From Methylophaga sulfidovorans (GTDB lineage: Bacteria; Pseudomonadota; Gammaproteobacteria; Nitrosococcales; Methylophagaceae), in NCBI RefSeq assembly GCF_900114205.1, contig NZ_FOSH01000003.1, positions 124,001 through 188,000 of the forward strand: a stretch of 64,000 nt of DNA, written 5' to 3'. The translations under genes were made by a program, and so were the position numbers. Below, piece after piece: positions 1-9,774 of this stretch. Under the pieces are notes generated by a model, which saw nothing but the letters and a program-made list of their open reading frames with translations, had not been told where the DNA came from and did not search any database. Positions within the stretch are counted from its first letter, which is position 1. Each line of letters begins with the position of its first letter.

Positions 1-1
1 C

Positions 2-862
2 CTACGCAAGAGTCAGGTTGAAGACCGCGTTGTTGTTTCAGATCGAGAAGTCGACAATTTTCTGGCTACCCAAAAAATTCAAGATGGCGGGCAAGTAGAA
101 TATGACTTACAACATATTCTTATCAGTCTGCCTGAAGCTGCTTCACCCGAACAAGTGCAAGCTGCACAAGAAAAATTGGAAAAAGTTCAGGCTTTATTGA
201 AAGAAGGGGGCGACTTTGCTCAGATTGCAGCTGGGTATTCTGATGGTCAAAATGCATTAGAAGGTGGTGAATTAGGCTGGCGCAAACAAGGTGAACTACC
301 ATCACTGTTTGCGGACGTTGTGCCAACACTTGCTGTCGGTGAAGTCAGCCAATCATTACGTAGTGGTAGTGGTTTTCACTTAGTTAGAGTGAAAGAGAAA
401 AAAAGTGAAGACGTTCACCTGGTCAAGCAAACATTAGCCAGTCATATCTTAATAAAAACCAATGAGCTAACTACCGATGAACAAGCTAAGCAACGATTGG
501 AAAAGTTAAGAGAACGTATTGTTAACGGTGAAGACTTTGCCGAGTTAGCGCGTGCTAATTCAGATGATACCGGCTCGGCTATTGATGGTGGGAGTTTAGG
601 TTGGGTAAGTCCTGGTGTCATGGTGCCTGAGTTTGAAGAAAAGATGAATTCTTTGGCTGTGGGTGAAATGAGCGATGTCTTTAAAAGTCGTTTTGGTTGG
701 CATTTGATTAAAGTCTTTGACCGTCGTGAAGAAAATATGGCGGAAGAATATCAGCGTAGTAAAGCACGTGAGCAAATTCGCCAGCGTAAAATTGATGAAG
801 AAATGGAAACATGGTTACGTTCGATGCGTGATGAAGCTTATGTTGAGTACCGTAATCCTTGA
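2..862 (+). CDS. surA: Periplasmic chaperone/peptidyl-prolyl isomerase SurA (5' truncated)
   Basis: SurA escorts unfolded outer membrane proteins through the periplasm and carries parvulin-type prolyl isomerase domains. The frame is open from base 2, so the signal peptide and most of the N-terminal chaperone domain lie before the window. Two PpiC parvulin repeats are visible: one from about base 105 (LQHIL start, GGELGW core, GFHLV end) and one from about base 445 (SHILI start, GGSLGW core, GWHLI end), followed by the short C-terminal helix region. The stop overlaps the start of pdxA by 4 bases. The order surA-pdxA-rsmA is the classical gammaproteobacterial arrangement, which makes the assignment firm despite the truncation. 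Confidence 0.95.
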   Translation, partial: LRKSQVEDRVVVSDREVDNFLATQKIQDGGQVEYDLQHILISLPEAASPEQVQAAQEKLEKVQALLKEGGDFAQIAAGYSDGQNALEGGELGWRKQGELPSLFADVVPTLAVGEVSQSLRSGSGFHLVRVKEKKSEDVHLVKQTLASHILIKTNELTTDEQAKQRLEKLRERIVNGEDFAELARANSDDTGSAIDGGSLGWVSPGVMVPEFEEKMNSLAVGEMSDVFKSRFGWHLIKVFDRREENMAEEYQRSKAREQIRQRKIDEEMETWLRSMRDEAYVEYRNP

Positions 863-1845
863 GTGAGCCAAAGCGAATTGCAATAACCCCAGGTGAACCA
901 GCTGGTATCGGGCCTGATTTGGTGCTGACTTTAGCGCAGCAAAAACATCAGGCTCAAATCATCGCCCTTGCTGATCCTGTATTACTCGCTGAGCGTGCCG
1001 AGCTGCTAAGCCTTCCGATTAAACTGATTGAAGTTGATATGCTAGCGCCACGTCAAAGTGCTGAGGCAGGTGAACTATATGTTATGCCTCATCATTTAAA
1101 AGCGCCGGTTGTTGCTGGGCAATTGGATAAGCAAAACAGCCTTTATGTACTGGAAACGCTGCAAACAGCATTAGAAGGCTGTTTATCCCATGAATTTGAT
1201 GCGGTGGTCACGGCCCCTGTTCATAAAGGTATTATCAATGATGCTGGTGCCGCTTTTACAGGGCATACGGAATTTTTTGCTGATGGTGCTGGTGTGGAAA
1301 AAGTGGTCATGATGCTGGCTACGGAATCGTTAAAAGTGGCACTGGCTACAACGCACTTACCCCTCCGTGAAGTCGCTGACGCAATTAATCGTGATGAACT
1401 GAGTCAAGTAATTGAAATTATCCATCAGTCGATGCAACAACACTTTGGTTTGGTCAATCCAAGAATAGCTGTCTGTGGTTTAAATCCTCATGCGGGTGAG
1501 GATGGCCATCTTGGACGTGAAGAAATCGATATTATCCAGCCTGTGATTAATAATTATATTAATAAGGGTTATGCTATCTCAGGAGCATGGCCTGCAGATA
1601 CGATATTTAATCAGGATAAACTACGGAACTATGATGTTGTTCTAGCGATGTTTCATGATCAAGGGCTGCCTGTTTTGAAACATCATGGCTTTGGTAAAGC
1701 TGTTAATGTCACATTAGGTTTGCCCTTTATTAGAACCTCAGTTGACCACGGAACTGCACTTGATTTAGCTGCAAGCGGCCAGGCTAATCCAAGTAGTTTA
1801 TATGCTGCCTTATCGATGGCCATTACAATGGCTAACACACATTGA
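859..1845 (+). CDS. pdxA: 4-hydroxythreonine-4-phosphate dehydrogenase PdxA
   Basis: PdxA oxidises 4-phosphohydroxy-L-threonine in the DXP-dependent pathway to pyridoxal phosphate. The 328-residue length is typical. The N-terminal ITPGEPAGIGPD signature, the metal-binding region GHTEFFAD and the FHDQGLPVLK motif are all present. The start is a TTG at base 859 that overlaps the surA stop by 4 bases; no nearby in-frame ATG fits the conserved N-terminus better, so translational coupling to surA is likely. The gene is followed 7 bases later by rsmA. Confidence 0.95.
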   Translation: MSEPKRIAITPGEPAGIGPDLVLTLAQQKHQAQIIALADPVLLAERAELLSLPIKLIEVDMLAPRQSAEAGELYVMPHHLKAPVVAGQLDKQNSLYVLETLQTALEGCLSHEFDAVVTAPVHKGIINDAGAAFTGHTEFFADGAGVEKVVMMLATESLKVALATTHLPLREVADAINRDELSQVIEIIHQSMQQHFGLVNPRIAVCGLNPHAGEDGHLGREEIDIIQPVINNYINKGYAISGAWPADTIFNQDKLRNYDVVLAMFHDQGLPVLKHHGFGKAVNVTLGLPFIRTSVDHGTALDLAASGQANPSSLYAALSMAITMANTH

Positions 1846-1852
1846 GTAAATC

Positions 1853-2662
1853 ATGACCCAATCTTCTTTTCCTCGTGCAAGAAAGCGTTTCGGACAAAAC
1901 TTTCTGCATGATCAAGCCGTTATTAATTCAATTGTTGAAGCCATCAGCCCAGAAGCAGGCCAGCATCTGGTTGAAATAGGTCCAGGACGAGGCGCTTTAA
2001 CAAAGCCTTTATTAGAACGCTGTACTCAGCTTGATGTGATAGAGCTTGACCGGGATTTGGTACCACTATTGAGAACCCAGTTTTCTGACTATGAACAGCT
2101 GGAGATTCATGAAGCAGATGCATTACGTTATGACTATGATCAACTAGTCAGTAATAACGAGCCTTTGAGAATAATAGGTAATCTGCCATATAACATTACG
2201 ACACCATTATTGTTCCATTTACTTGACTATTCTCAGCACATTACCGATATGTGTTTTATGTTACAAAAAGAGGTTGTGGAGCGCATCTGTGCGCAGCCTG
2301 GAACAAAGCAGTACGGTCGATTGAGTATCATGATTCAGTATCAGTGCGAGGCTGATATGTTATTTATTGTCCCTCCTGAAGCATTTGAACCAGCGCCTAA
2401 AGTTGAATCTGCCATCATTTATTTACAGCCACGTAAAGAGCGTCTCGGTGGTGATGTCGATATGGCCACATTGAGTCATATTGTGACTCAGGCCTTCAGT
2501 CAACGCCGAAAAACTATTGCTAACACATTGAAAAAATTGATTTCTATAGATATGTTTCAAGCTGCTGATATTGATCCTACACAACGTCCTGAAACGATTA
2601 CGGTCGAATCTTTTGTTAGATTGACACGCTGTTATCTTGCTACATTGGCTGAATCTCAATAA
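1853..2662 (+). CDS. rsmA: 16S rRNA dimethyladenosine transferase RsmA (KsgA)
   Basis: RsmA dimethylates the two adjacent adenines in the 3'-terminal helix of 16S rRNA (A1518 and A1519 in E. coli) late in 30S assembly. The 269-residue protein shows the N-terminal RKRFGQNFL signature, the SAM-binding VEIGPGRGALT loop, and the catalytic NLPYNI motif at about residues 113-118. It is the third gene of the surA-pdxA-rsmA cluster, with only 7 bases separating it from pdxA. The length and motifs leave little doubt. Confidence 0.96.
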   Translation: MTQSSFPRARKRFGQNFLHDQAVINSIVEAISPEAGQHLVEIGPGRGALTKPLLERCTQLDVIELDRDLVPLLRTQFSDYEQLEIHEADALRYDYDQLVSNNEPLRIIGNLPYNITTPLLFHLLDYSQHITDMCFMLQKEVVERICAQPGTKQYGRLSIMIQYQCEADMLFIVPPEAFEPAPKVESAIIYLQPRKERLGGDVDMATLSHIVTQAFSQRRKTIANTLKKLISIDMFQAADIDPTQRPETITVESFVRLTRCYLATLAESQ

Positions 2663-2750
2663 TCATGCCAGATTGTTTAAATTAGTTTGTAACGGATAGC
2701 ATATTCGCTCAAGCTAGATAAAATCTTGCTAACAACACAAATGAACTGTC

Positions 2751-2780
2751 TTGACACGCCGATTTTGCTGTAGTTAGATA
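2751..2780 (+). promoter_or_regulatory. Putative sigma-70 promoter for hupB and the downstream tRNAs
   Basis: A perfect TTGACA at 2751-2756 is followed by TAGATA at 2775-2780 with an 18-base spacer (TTAGAT with 17 is the alternative register). It lies about 90 bases upstream of hupB in the 207-base gap after rsmA, where no other feature is visible. Assignment is by sequence only. Confidence 0.5.
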
Positions 2781-2869
2781 CTCAGAACCAATGGGACTCA
2801 GAAGCATAACTTAACGTCGCTATTGGGACTTGGACGACATAAATAAATAATGATATGAGGAATTAAGCT

Positions 2870-3142
2870 GTGAATAAATCTGAACTCATCGATGCAGTTG
2901 CTGCAGCTGCGGACATTTCAAAAGCAAAAGCTGCACAAGCTGTTGATGGCATGACATCTGCCGTAACTAAAGCTCTAAGCAGTGGCGATCAAGTCACATT
3001 AGTTGGCTTCGGTACATTCTCTGTTCGTGAACGTGCAGCACGTACTGGCCGTAACCCACGTACTGGTGAAGAAATCAAAATTGCCGCTGCAAAAATTCCT
3101 GCATTTAAAGCTGGCAAAGCATTAAAAGATGCTGTAAACTAG
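2870..3142 (+). CDS. hupB: DNA-binding protein HU
   Basis: HU is a small dimeric nucleoid protein that bends DNA. The 90-residue product has the typical HU fold pattern: an [11 protein letters not shown] start, the [22 protein letters not shown] beta-arm signature split here as VTLVGFGTF (about residues 42-50) and GRNPRTGE (about residues 60-67), and a C-terminal [13 protein letters not shown] helix. The start is a GTG preceded by ATGAGGA as ribosome binding site. It is followed directly by tRNA-Val and tRNA-Asp on the same strand with no terminator between, so the three may share a transcript. Whether it is the alpha or beta HU type cannot be told here; the symbol is used for the family. Confidence 0.93.
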   Translation: MNKSELIDAVAAAADISKAKAAQAVDGMTSAVTKALSSGDQVTLVGFGTFSVRERAARTGRNPRTGEEIKIAAAKIPAFKAGKALKDAVN

Positions 3143-3154
3143 TTTTTTTTCTTG

Positions 3155-3230
3155 GGGTGCTTAGCTCAGCTGGGAGAGCATCGCCCTTACAAGGCGAGGG
3201 TCGGGGGTTCGAACCCCTCAGCACCCACCA
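3155..3230 (+). tRNA. tRNA-Val (anticodon TAC)
   Basis: A complete cloverleaf is present: acceptor stem GGGTGCT paired with AGCACCC, anticodon stem TCGCC/GGCGA with loop CTTACAA (anticodon TAC), T-arm GGGGG-TTCGAAC-CCC, and an encoded CCA end. It reads GUA and other GUN valine codons. It lies 12 bases after hupB. Confidence 0.97.
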
Positions 3231-3239
3231 AGAATATAC

Positions 3240-3316
3240 GGAGCGGTAGTTCAGTTGGTTAGAATACCGGCCTGTCACGCCGGGGGTCGCGGGTTCGAGT
3301 CCCGTCCGCTCCGCCA
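3240..3316 (+). tRNA. tRNA-Asp (anticodon GTC)
   Basis: Acceptor stem GGAGCGG pairs with CCGCTCC, anticodon stem CCGGC/GCCGG holds loop CTGTCAC (anticodon GTC), the T-loop is TTCGAGT, and CCA is encoded with G as discriminator base as expected for Asp. It follows tRNA-Val by 9 bases. Confidence 0.97.
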
Positions 3317-3327
3317 AAAAAGAGGAA

Positions 3328-3354
3328 AGGCGCATCTTATGCGCCTTTTTTTTT
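3328..3354 (+). terminator. Rho-independent terminator after the tRNA pair
   Basis: An 8-bp stem AGGCGCAT/ATGCGCCT with a 3-base loop is followed by a run of nine T residues. It closes the hupB-tRNA-tRNA unit before ppiD. Confidence 0.9.
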
Positions 3355-3409
3355 GCCTATTGTATTAGAATAGCCGTTTTTAACAACATTTCGGGAAGGT
3401 TCTCTTCAT

Positions 3410-5293
3410 ATGTTGAATTTCATACGTAATCACGCCCAGGGATGGATTGCCTGGTTCATCGTTGGTTTAATTAGTATTCCATTTGCTCTGTGGGGCATAA
3501 ATTCGTATCTATCTGGTGCTTCAGCAGTTGTTGTGGCAGAAGTAAATGGCTCACCAATCACTCAAACAGAATTACAAACGTCGCTGCAGCAATACCGTGA
3601 CCGTATGCGTAGTATGATGGGTGATCAATTCGACCCTGCGATGTTTGATAGTGCCAGTGTAAAAAAAGACGTATTAGATGGGCTTATTGATCAGCGTTTA
3701 TTACGCGATGCGAATCAAACCTTAAAGCAACGTATCAGCGATGCTGCAGTATCTCAGTTCATTCGTTCTACACCAGCCTTCCAGCGTGACGGTAAGTTTG
3801 ATTCAGATTATTACGCTATGGTTTTGGCGCGGGTAGGATATACACCTACTCAATATGAAGCTCAATTAAGAGCGGATTTATTATCTCAAGAACTCACCAC
3901 TAATATTCAGAATTCATCAATTGCCAGTGTCAAGCTACTTAATGAAGCATTAAGATTAGAGAGACAACAACGTGAGCTGGCTTATGGTGTTGTCCCTGTT
4001 AAGCACTTTGTTGATAAAGTGAGCGTCGATGATGCTGAAGTGAAGCAATCTTACGATGATAATGTAGCGGCTTACACAGCCCCAGAACAAATTAAACTGA
4101 ACTATATTGAGTTATCAGTGGATCAGTTGGCAAAAGGGGTTCAGGTCAATGAAGAGGAATTGAAAAAGTTCTATGCTGATAATCAAAATCAGTTTGTTGG
4201 ACCAGAACAGCGTCGTGCAAGCCATATTTTAATCGAAGGTGATGATGACGCCGCTTTAGAAAAAATTAAAGCTATCCAAACTCGTTTAAAAAATGGTGAA
4301 GATTTTGCTGCATTGGCAAAAGAAACTTCAGAGGATACTGGGTCAGCAGAAAAAGGTGGTGATCTTGGTTTCTTTGGCAAAGATGTCATGGATCCAGCAT
4401 TCGAACAAGCTGCGTTTGCTTTGAAAAATGTTGGCGATGTCAGTGAGCCTGTTAAGACAGAGTTTGGCTATCACTTGATTAAACTAACAGGTATTCAAAA
4501 GCCTGAAGGTAAAACATTTGATCAAGTACGTGCTGAAGTCGAGAAAATGTATCGTCGTCAGCAAGCCGAATCTATTTTTTATGACAAAGCGGAACAGCTA
4601 GCTAATTTGAGTTTTGAGAATCCAGATAGTTTAGATGTTGCAGCTGAATCACTTGGCTTAGATATCAAAACAACCGAGAGCTTTACCCGTAGCGGTACTG
4701 AAGCTGGAATCACCAGCAACAAGAAAGTTATTGACGCTGCATTCAGTGAAGATGTGCTGAAAAATGATCTGAACAGTGCAGTAATCGAGTTATCTGATAA
4801 TGATCTTGTTGTAATTCACAAAAATAAATATATAGCAGAAACGGTTTTACCTTTTGAGGCTGTTTCACCAGCGATCAAACAACAGTTAGTGTTTGATAAA
4901 GCCAAAAAACTGGCACAGGATGAAGGTGAGACTGTATTAGAGAAAGTGAAATCTGGCGATAACCCTGAGTCATTATTAACTAACTGGCAAGCTGCTCAGT
5001 TTTATGGTCGTGATGCAGAGAAAGTCAGTGTTCAAATTCTTCAGCGTGCATTCACAATGCCAAAACCACTATCTTCGCCTGAGTATCAAGGATTCTCAGC
5101 AGATAATGGAAACTACGTTGTTATTAAACTAACAGCAGTTAAAAACGGCAACATTGATGATGTGACAGAAGAACAGAAGCAAGCCTTGCAAAAACAATTA
5201 ACTGGCATCTATGCGGCAGCCGAGGTTGAAGCTTTTATTGCACAATTACGTAATGATGCAGATATTGATATTCATCAGGATGCATTGAAATAA
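3410..5293 (+). CDS. ppiD: Periplasmic folding chaperone PpiD
   Basis: PpiD is an inner-membrane-anchored periplasmic chaperone near the Sec translocon that helps nascent exported proteins fold. The 627-residue protein has a short cytoplasmic N-terminus, one membrane segment at about residues 13-33, a SurA_N-like chaperone region, and a central parvulin domain at about residues 265-365 ([10 protein letters not shown] start, GGDLGFFG core, [11 protein letters not shown] end). The start ATG at 3410 follows GGAAGGTTCTC. In many gammaproteobacteria ppiD follows hupB; here the two tRNAs lie between them. Confidence 0.94.
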   Translation: MLNFIRNHAQGWIAWFIVGLISIPFALWGINSYLSGASAVVVAEVNGSPITQTELQTSLQQYRDRMRSMMGDQFDPAMFDSASVKKDVLDGLIDQRLLRDANQTLKQRISDAAVSQFIRSTPAFQRDGKFDSDYYAMVLARVGYTPTQYEAQLRADLLSQELTTNIQNSSIASVKLLNEALRLERQQRELAYGVVPVKHFVDKVSVDDAEVKQSYDDNVAAYTAPEQIKLNYIELSVDQLAKGVQVNEEELKKFYADNQNQFVGPEQRRASHILIEGDDDAALEKIKAIQTRLKNGEDFAALAKETSEDTGSAEKGGDLGFFGKDVMDPAFEQAAFALKNVGDVSEPVKTEFGYHLIKLTGIQKPEGKTFDQVRAEVEKMYRRQQAESIFYDKAEQLANLSFENPDSLDVAAESLGLDIKTTESFTRSGTEAGITSNKKVIDAAFSEDVLKNDLNSAVIELSDNDLVVIHKNKYIAETVLPFEAVSPAIKQQLVFDKAKKLAQDEGETVLEKVKSGDNPESLLTNWQAAQFYGRDAEKVSVQILQRAFTMPKPLSSPEYQGFSADNGNYVVIKLTAVKNGNIDDVTEEQKQALQKQLTGIYAAAEVEAFIAQLRNDADIDIHQDALK

Positions 5294-5316
5294 AATATTG
5301 TTTATTGCTGTTTGTT

Positions 5317-5341
5317 AAAGGCGCCTTAGGGCGCCTTTTTT
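5317..5341 (+). terminator. Rho-independent terminator after ppiD
   Basis: A GC-rich stem AGGCGCC/GGCGCCT with loop TTAG is extended by flanking A/T pairs and followed by a T run. It sits between convergent ppiD and the symporter gene, reaching the latter's stop codon. Confidence 0.85.
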
Positions 5342-6543
5342 TATGTGAAGCGATCAACGATGGCACTACCTACGCTATCACTCCATACGTTGATAGAAGT
5401 TCTGAATCGGTCAAGGAACCAATCAACAGAGAGTAATAAGGCGATACCATCCAACGGTAAGCCCACAGCACTCAGAACAATCACCATGGTGACAAGTCCG
5501 GCTTCGGGTATACCAGCAGCACCAATAGCCGCTAATGTCGCAGTGACAAACACAATAGCTTGTTGAGTCAGGCTTAAATCAATGCCGTATGCCTGGGCAA
5601 TGAACATGACAGCCGCTGCTTCATAGAGCGCAGTGCCATCCATATTAATAGTTGCTCCAAGCGGTAAAACAAATTTACTGACTTTGTGGCTAACGCCATT
5701 CTCTCTGACACATTCCATTGTTAACGGAAGTGTCGCCGAGGAGCTGGCCGTACCAAATGCCGTGACTAGCGCGCGAGCCATACCAACTAGATAGGGGATT
5801 CCTCGTCTTGTCATCAAAAAAAGAACCAGTAATAACAGGACTCCATGAATAGAAAGTCCGGTTAACACAGTCACCACGTGCCAACCAACGGCTTTCATTT
5901 CGCTGAGAAATTGTTCGCCGCCACCTGCATTACCTAGTCTGGCAGCGATTAATGCAAAAATACCTATTGGGGCTAGATGCATTACCCAGACAACTAATTT
6001 CATCATTGCTTCGTTAATGCCATCAAACAGCTGGAATACCGGCCTTCCTTTTTCACCTAAGGTGCTTAAGGCCATGGAGAATAAAATAGCAAAGACAATC
6101 AAAGGAAGAAGTTGGGTTTGGGCTGCGGATGAAATGAGATTGGGAGAGACGAGAGACAAGATAATATCGCTGGCACCGGTATCCTGTTTTTCCAGAATAT
6201 AGTCAGGCACTCCTGCTTGGCTCCATTGCATACCAGCGCCGGGTTGGATCCAATTGACGACTATTAGTCCTATTAATACCGCAACCGCTGTAGACAGTGT
6301 GTAATAGAGCAGGGTAAAACCGCCCATCTTACCCAGCTTTTTCAAATCACCTAATGAACCTATACCACTGATGATGGAAGCAATCACCAGAGGAATAATG
6401 GTCATTTTTAGCGCATTGAGAAAAAGTGTTCCAAGCCAGCTAAAACTGACGGCCAGAGCTGGGTTATACCAGCCTAGTAAAACGCCACTCGCTGCCCCCA
6501 GTACGATGAAGGCCAACAAAATCATGGCATGTTTATGAGACAT
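5341..6543 (-). CDS. Dicarboxylate/amino acid:cation symporter (SDF family)
   Basis: A 400-residue, highly hydrophobic protein of the sodium:dicarboxylate symporter (DAACS/SDF) family, which imports glutamate, aspartate or C4-dicarboxylates with sodium or protons. Family marks are visible: the serine-rich FGTASSSATLPLT hairpin at about residues 262-274, the NMDGTALYEA transport motif at about 300-309, and the AAIGAAGIPEAG segment at about 338-349. Substrate cannot be decided from these. It lies downstream of fabI on the same strand, but a terminator separates them, so it probably has its own promoter. Confidence 0.88.
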   Translation of the reverse strand: MSHKHAMILLAFIVLGAASGVLLGWYNPALAVSFSWLGTLFLNALKMTIIPLVIASIISGIGSLGDLKKLGKMGGFTLLYYTLSTAVAVLIGLIVVNWIQPGAGMQWSQAGVPDYILEKQDTGASDIILSLVSPNLISSAAQTQLLPLIVFAILFSMALSTLGEKGRPVFQLFDGINEAMMKLVVWVMHLAPIGIFALIAARLGNAGGGEQFLSEMKAVGWHVVTVLTGLSIHGVLLLLVLFLMTRRGIPYLVGMARALVTAFGTASSSATLPLTMECVRENGVSHKVSKFVLPLGATINMDGTALYEAAAVMFIAQAYGIDLSLTQQAIVFVTATLAAIGAAGIPEAGLVTMVIVLSAVGLPLDGIALLLSVDWFLDRFRTSINVWSDSVGSAIVDRFT

Positions 6544-6568
6544 ATGGCCTCCATATTTTGATCAAAAA

Positions 6569-6592
6569 AAAGGGCATTTATAAATGCCCTTT
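6569..6592 (-). terminator. Rho-independent terminator after fabI
   Basis: A perfect 10+10 palindrome at 6571-6590 (AGGGCATTTA and its complement) is followed, on the minus strand, by a run of eight T residues. It separates fabI from the downstream symporter gene. Confidence 0.82.
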
Positions 6593-6617
6593 TAGAATAC
6601 CAGCAAAAATAAGCGGT

Positions 6618-7406
6618 TTACTTATCACCAATGCCGACAATGTTATAACCAGCATCAACATAGGTAATTTCACCTGTAACACCAGAGGCTAAATCAGAAC
6701 ACAGGAATGCAGCCACATTACCTACTTCTTCAATGGTGACATTTCTTCTTAATGGTGAGTTACGTTCACCATAAGCCAGCATTTTGCCAAAATCACCGAT
6801 ACCAGCGGCAGCAAGTGTTTTGATTGGACCGGCGGATACAGCGTTAACACGGATACCTTCTTCACCTAGTGAGTAGGCCATATAGCGGACAGTCGCTTCC
6901 AAAGCCGCTTTCGCTACACCCATGACATTGTAGTTATCAATCGCTTTTTCCGCGCCGAGGTAACTCAACGTTAATAAAGAACCATTGCGACCGGCCATCA
7001 TATTTTTGCCCGCTTTGGCTAAAGCAGCAAAACTGTATGCACTGATGTCGTTGGCCATTGCAAAGCCTTCACGGGTCACACTATCAACAAAACCACCCTG
7101 CAATTGTTCACGAGGAGCAAATGCAACAGAGTGAACGATAGTATCAAGTCCATCCCAATGTTGACCTAATGATTCAAATACACCGTTGATTTCATCATCA
7201 CTGCTTACATCACAAGGAAAGACCAGCGCTGGGTTGGCGCCACATTCTTCAGCGATTTTTTCAACGCGTGATTTTAATTTCTCATTTTGATACGTGAAAG
7301 CCAATTCAGCACCTTCGCGTGCCATAGCATGAGCAATACCAGATGCAATTGAGCGGGGGCTGGCGACACCCACAATTAATGCGCGTTTGCCTTGCAGAAA
7401 ACCCAT
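6618..7406 (-). CDS. fabI: Enoyl-[acyl-carrier-protein] reductase (NADH) FabI
   Basis: FabI carries out the last reduction of each fatty-acid elongation cycle, reducing trans-2-enoyl-ACP with NADH. The 262-residue protein starts [21 protein letters not shown], has the FabI-type dinucleotide-binding region, and carries the Y-(x6)-K catalytic pair in the segment YNVMGVAKA at about residues 156-164. Length and motifs match the classical triclosan-target family rather than FabV or FabK. The start ATG at 7406 has AGGAGAG upstream. A terminator follows the gene. Confidence 0.95.
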   Translation of the reverse strand: MGFLQGKRALIVGVASPRSIASGIAHAMAREGAELAFTYQNEKLKSRVEKIAEECGANPALVFPCDVSSDDEINGVFESLGQHWDGLDTIVHSVAFAPREQLQGGFVDSVTREGFAMANDISAYSFAALAKAGKNMMAGRNGSLLTLSYLGAEKAIDNYNVMGVAKAALEATVRYMAYSLGEEGIRVNAVSAGPIKTLAAAGIGDFGKMLAYGERNSPLRRNVTIEEVGNVAAFLCSDLASGVTGEITYVDAGYNIVGIGDK

Positions 7407-7534
7407 GTGTCTCTCCTAACTACATATAAAGCCGGATAACTTACCTGATTTTAGGGATGACGGAAAGAGCAAGCATGCAGTAATCTTCTACTGGTATCAT
7501 GCAAACAATACCTAATGCAGTGAAATGAGGTTAT

Positions 7535-9685
7535 ATGAGATTGAAATATTGGTTGCTTAGCAGTGTGCTGTTGTTATTAACAGCATGTGATATGAGAGCG
7601 ATAAACTCACCTTATCCAGAAGCGTCCAGCGATGAATCTATTCTCTATACCGCTTTTTCACTTCGTCCTAAACATTTGGATCCTGCAAGGTCCTATAGTG
7701 CGAATGAAGCGATCATTACCGGCCAGGTATACGAGCCACCTTATCAGTATCATTATCTAAAACGTCCTTATCAGCTTGAGCCATTATCTGCATCAGCGAT
7801 GCCCGAAGTGATTTATTTGGATAAACATAATAATCCGGTTAAATCCAACGCCAGCAATATTGCTTTTTCTGTCTATACCATTCCTATCAAACACGATATT
7901 TTTTACCAGCCTCATCCTGCCTTTGCTAAGGATGAAAATGGCAATTGGCTCTACCATCATTTAACAGAAGAACAAATCGCAAATATAGAAGATTTAGCGG
8001 ACTTTGAAAAAACAGGCACACGACAGCTAGTAGCGGCTGATTTTGTATATCAGATCAAGCGTCTGGCGCATCCTGAAATTCATTCACCTATTCTTGGCGT
8101 GATGGCGGAACATATTGTTGGGCTTAAAGAGTACGCTGAGCAATTAAGAGGCATTAGAAAAGAGCAGGGGACAGTCGATCTTCGTCAACATGAAATTAGT
8201 GGCGTAAAGACTATTGATGATTATCACTATCAAATAAAGGTATATGGAAAATATCCCCAACTGGATTATTGGCTCGCAATGCCTTTTTTTGCACCTATCC
8301 CTTGGGAGGCAGAAGAATTTTATTCTCAGCCCGGACTGATTAATAAAAATATCACTTTGGACTGGTACCCGGTTGGCACCGGTCCTTTTTATATGACGGA
8401 GAATGATCCAAACCGCCGTATGGTTTTGACTAAAAACCCTAACTTTCATGGCGAACGTTATCCCTCTGAAGGAGAAGAAGCTGATAAACAAAATGGTTTA
8501 TTAGCCGATGCAGGTAAGCCGCTGCCTATGATTGATAAGATTGTTTTTACTCTCGAGAAAGAAAATACGTCTTACTGGGGTAAATTCATGCAGGGCTATT
8601 ATGATGTTAGTGGCATTAGTTCAGATAGCTTCGAGCAAGCAGTAAATATTTCAGCATCTGGCGAATTTGGCTTAAGTGATGCGATGAAAGATAAGGGAAT
8701 AAAACTGGAAACAGCTATTGCCGCGACTATTTTTTATACGGGGTTTAACATGTTAGATCCGGTGGTCGGTGGTGATAGCGAGCGAGCCAGAAAACTCCGA
8801 CAAGCTATTTCTATTGCTATCGATCAGGAAGAATATATTTCCATATTTGCTAATGGCCGCGGTATTCCTGCTCAAGGACCTATTCCTCCTGGCATCTTTG
8901 GTTACAGTGACGGTAAGTTAGGAATTAATCCCTACATGTATAAATGGGAGAATGGGCAGGCTGAGCGTAAATCCATAGAAACAGCAAAACAACTTCTGGC
9001 TGAGGCGGGATATCCCAACGGCAGGAATAAAAAAACGGGTGAACCACTTGTGCTCTATATGGATATCACGGCAAGTGGTCCTGATAGTAAAGCGGATCTG
9101 GATTGGATGCGTAAGCAATTTAGAAAACTGAAAATCCAACTTGTGCTTCGTAGCAGTGACTATAACCGGTTCCAGGATAAAATCCGCCGTGGACAAGTAC
9201 AAATGTTCCAATGGGGCTGGAATGCTGATTATCCTGATCCGGAAAATTTCCTGTTTTTGCTCTATGGTCCTAATGGTCGTGCAGAGTTTGGTGGTGAAAA
9301 TACAGCAAACTATAAAAACAAAGATTTTGATAAACTTTTTGAAAAGATGCGCACCATGTCAAATACACCGGAGCGATTGGCGATAATCAAACAGATGGTT
9401 AATATCGCCAGGAAAGATACTCCCTGGATATGGGGCTTTCACCCTAAACAATTTTCGCTATATCACAAATGGAATCATAATGTTAAGCCTAATCTAATGG
9501 CTAATAACACACTGAAATACCGACGTATTGACACCGGCCTGCGTGAAAAACTTCAGTCTCAATGGAATCAGCCGATACTCTGGCCATTAGGCATTGTAAT
9601 ATTTGTGATTATGATGATGGTCCTGCCAGCGGTTTTGATTTACCGCTCGAAGAAGTATAAAAAGCATCATTTTCCATCGACATAG
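7535..9685 (+). CDS. Family 5 extracellular solute-binding lipoprotein with C-terminal membrane helix
   Basis: A 716-residue ABC-type solute-binding protein of the peptide/nickel-binding family 5 (OppA/DppA/YejA-like). The N-terminus is a lipoprotein signal with lipobox LTAC (Cys18). Family-typical segments are YTAFSLRPKHLDPARS near residue 40, the LRQAISIAIDQEEY region at about residues 426-439, and the WGWNADYPDPENFLFLL region at about 567-583. A hydrophobic helix at about residues 683-705 followed by basic residues is unusual for this family and suggests a second membrane anchor. No transporter permease or ATPase is adjacent; a lone DppB-like permease lies at 32862. The ligand is unknown. 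Confidence 0.85.
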   Translation: MRLKYWLLSSVLLLLTACDMRAINSPYPEASSDESILYTAFSLRPKHLDPARSYSANEAIITGQVYEPPYQYHYLKRPYQLEPLSASAMPEVIYLDKHNNPVKSNASNIAFSVYTIPIKHDIFYQPHPAFAKDENGNWLYHHLTEEQIANIEDLADFEKTGTRQLVAADFVYQIKRLAHPEIHSPILGVMAEHIVGLKEYAEQLRGIRKEQGTVDLRQHEISGVKTIDDYHYQIKVYGKYPQLDYWLAMPFFAPIPWEAEEFYSQPGLINKNITLDWYPVGTGPFYMTENDPNRRMVLTKNPNFHGERYPSEGEEADKQNGLLADAGKPLPMIDKIVFTLEKENTSYWGKFMQGYYDVSGISSDSFEQAVNISASGEFGLSDAMKDKGIKLETAIAATIFYTGFNMLDPVVGGDSERARKLRQAISIAIDQEEYISIFANGRGIPAQGPIPPGIFGYSDGKLGINPYMYKWENGQAERKSIETAKQLLAEAGYPNGRNKKTGEPLVLYMDITASGPDSKADLDWMRKQFRKLKIQLVLRSSDYNRFQDKIRRGQVQMFQWGWNADYPDPENFLFLLYGPNGRAEFGGENTANYKNKDFDKLFEKMRTMSNTPERLAIIKQMVNIARKDTPWIWGFHPKQFSLYHKWNHNVKPNLMANNTLKYRRIDTGLREKLQSQWNQPILWPLGIVIFVIMMMVLPAVLIYRSKKYKKHHFPST

Positions 9686-9699
9686 AGGAGATTTTTACT

Positions 9700-9756
9700 A
9701 TGCGATTAGGTAGAATGCACTGCCAGTGCTTCGGCATTTCATTGATGAGTTTCTAG
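9700..9756 (+). CDS. Possible 18-residue leader ORF before pomA
   Basis: A short ORF in the 89-base gap between the solute-binding protein gene and pomA. It starts with ATG 8 bases after a strong GAGGAG ribosome binding site and encodes 18 residues including two cysteines. A small inverted repeat (GCACT/AGTGC) lies inside it. It may be a leader peptide coupling translation to pomA, or a chance ORF. No homology can be claimed at this length. Confidence 0.25.
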   Translation: MRLGRMHCQCFGISLMSF

Positions 9757-9774
9757 TGTTTAGGGAGTAATTGA

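Noticed and set aside
3105-3335. Minus-strand ORF across the two tRNAs
   Set aside because: It is the complement of tRNA-Val and tRNA-Asp; the protein-like reading is a common artefact of tRNA genes.
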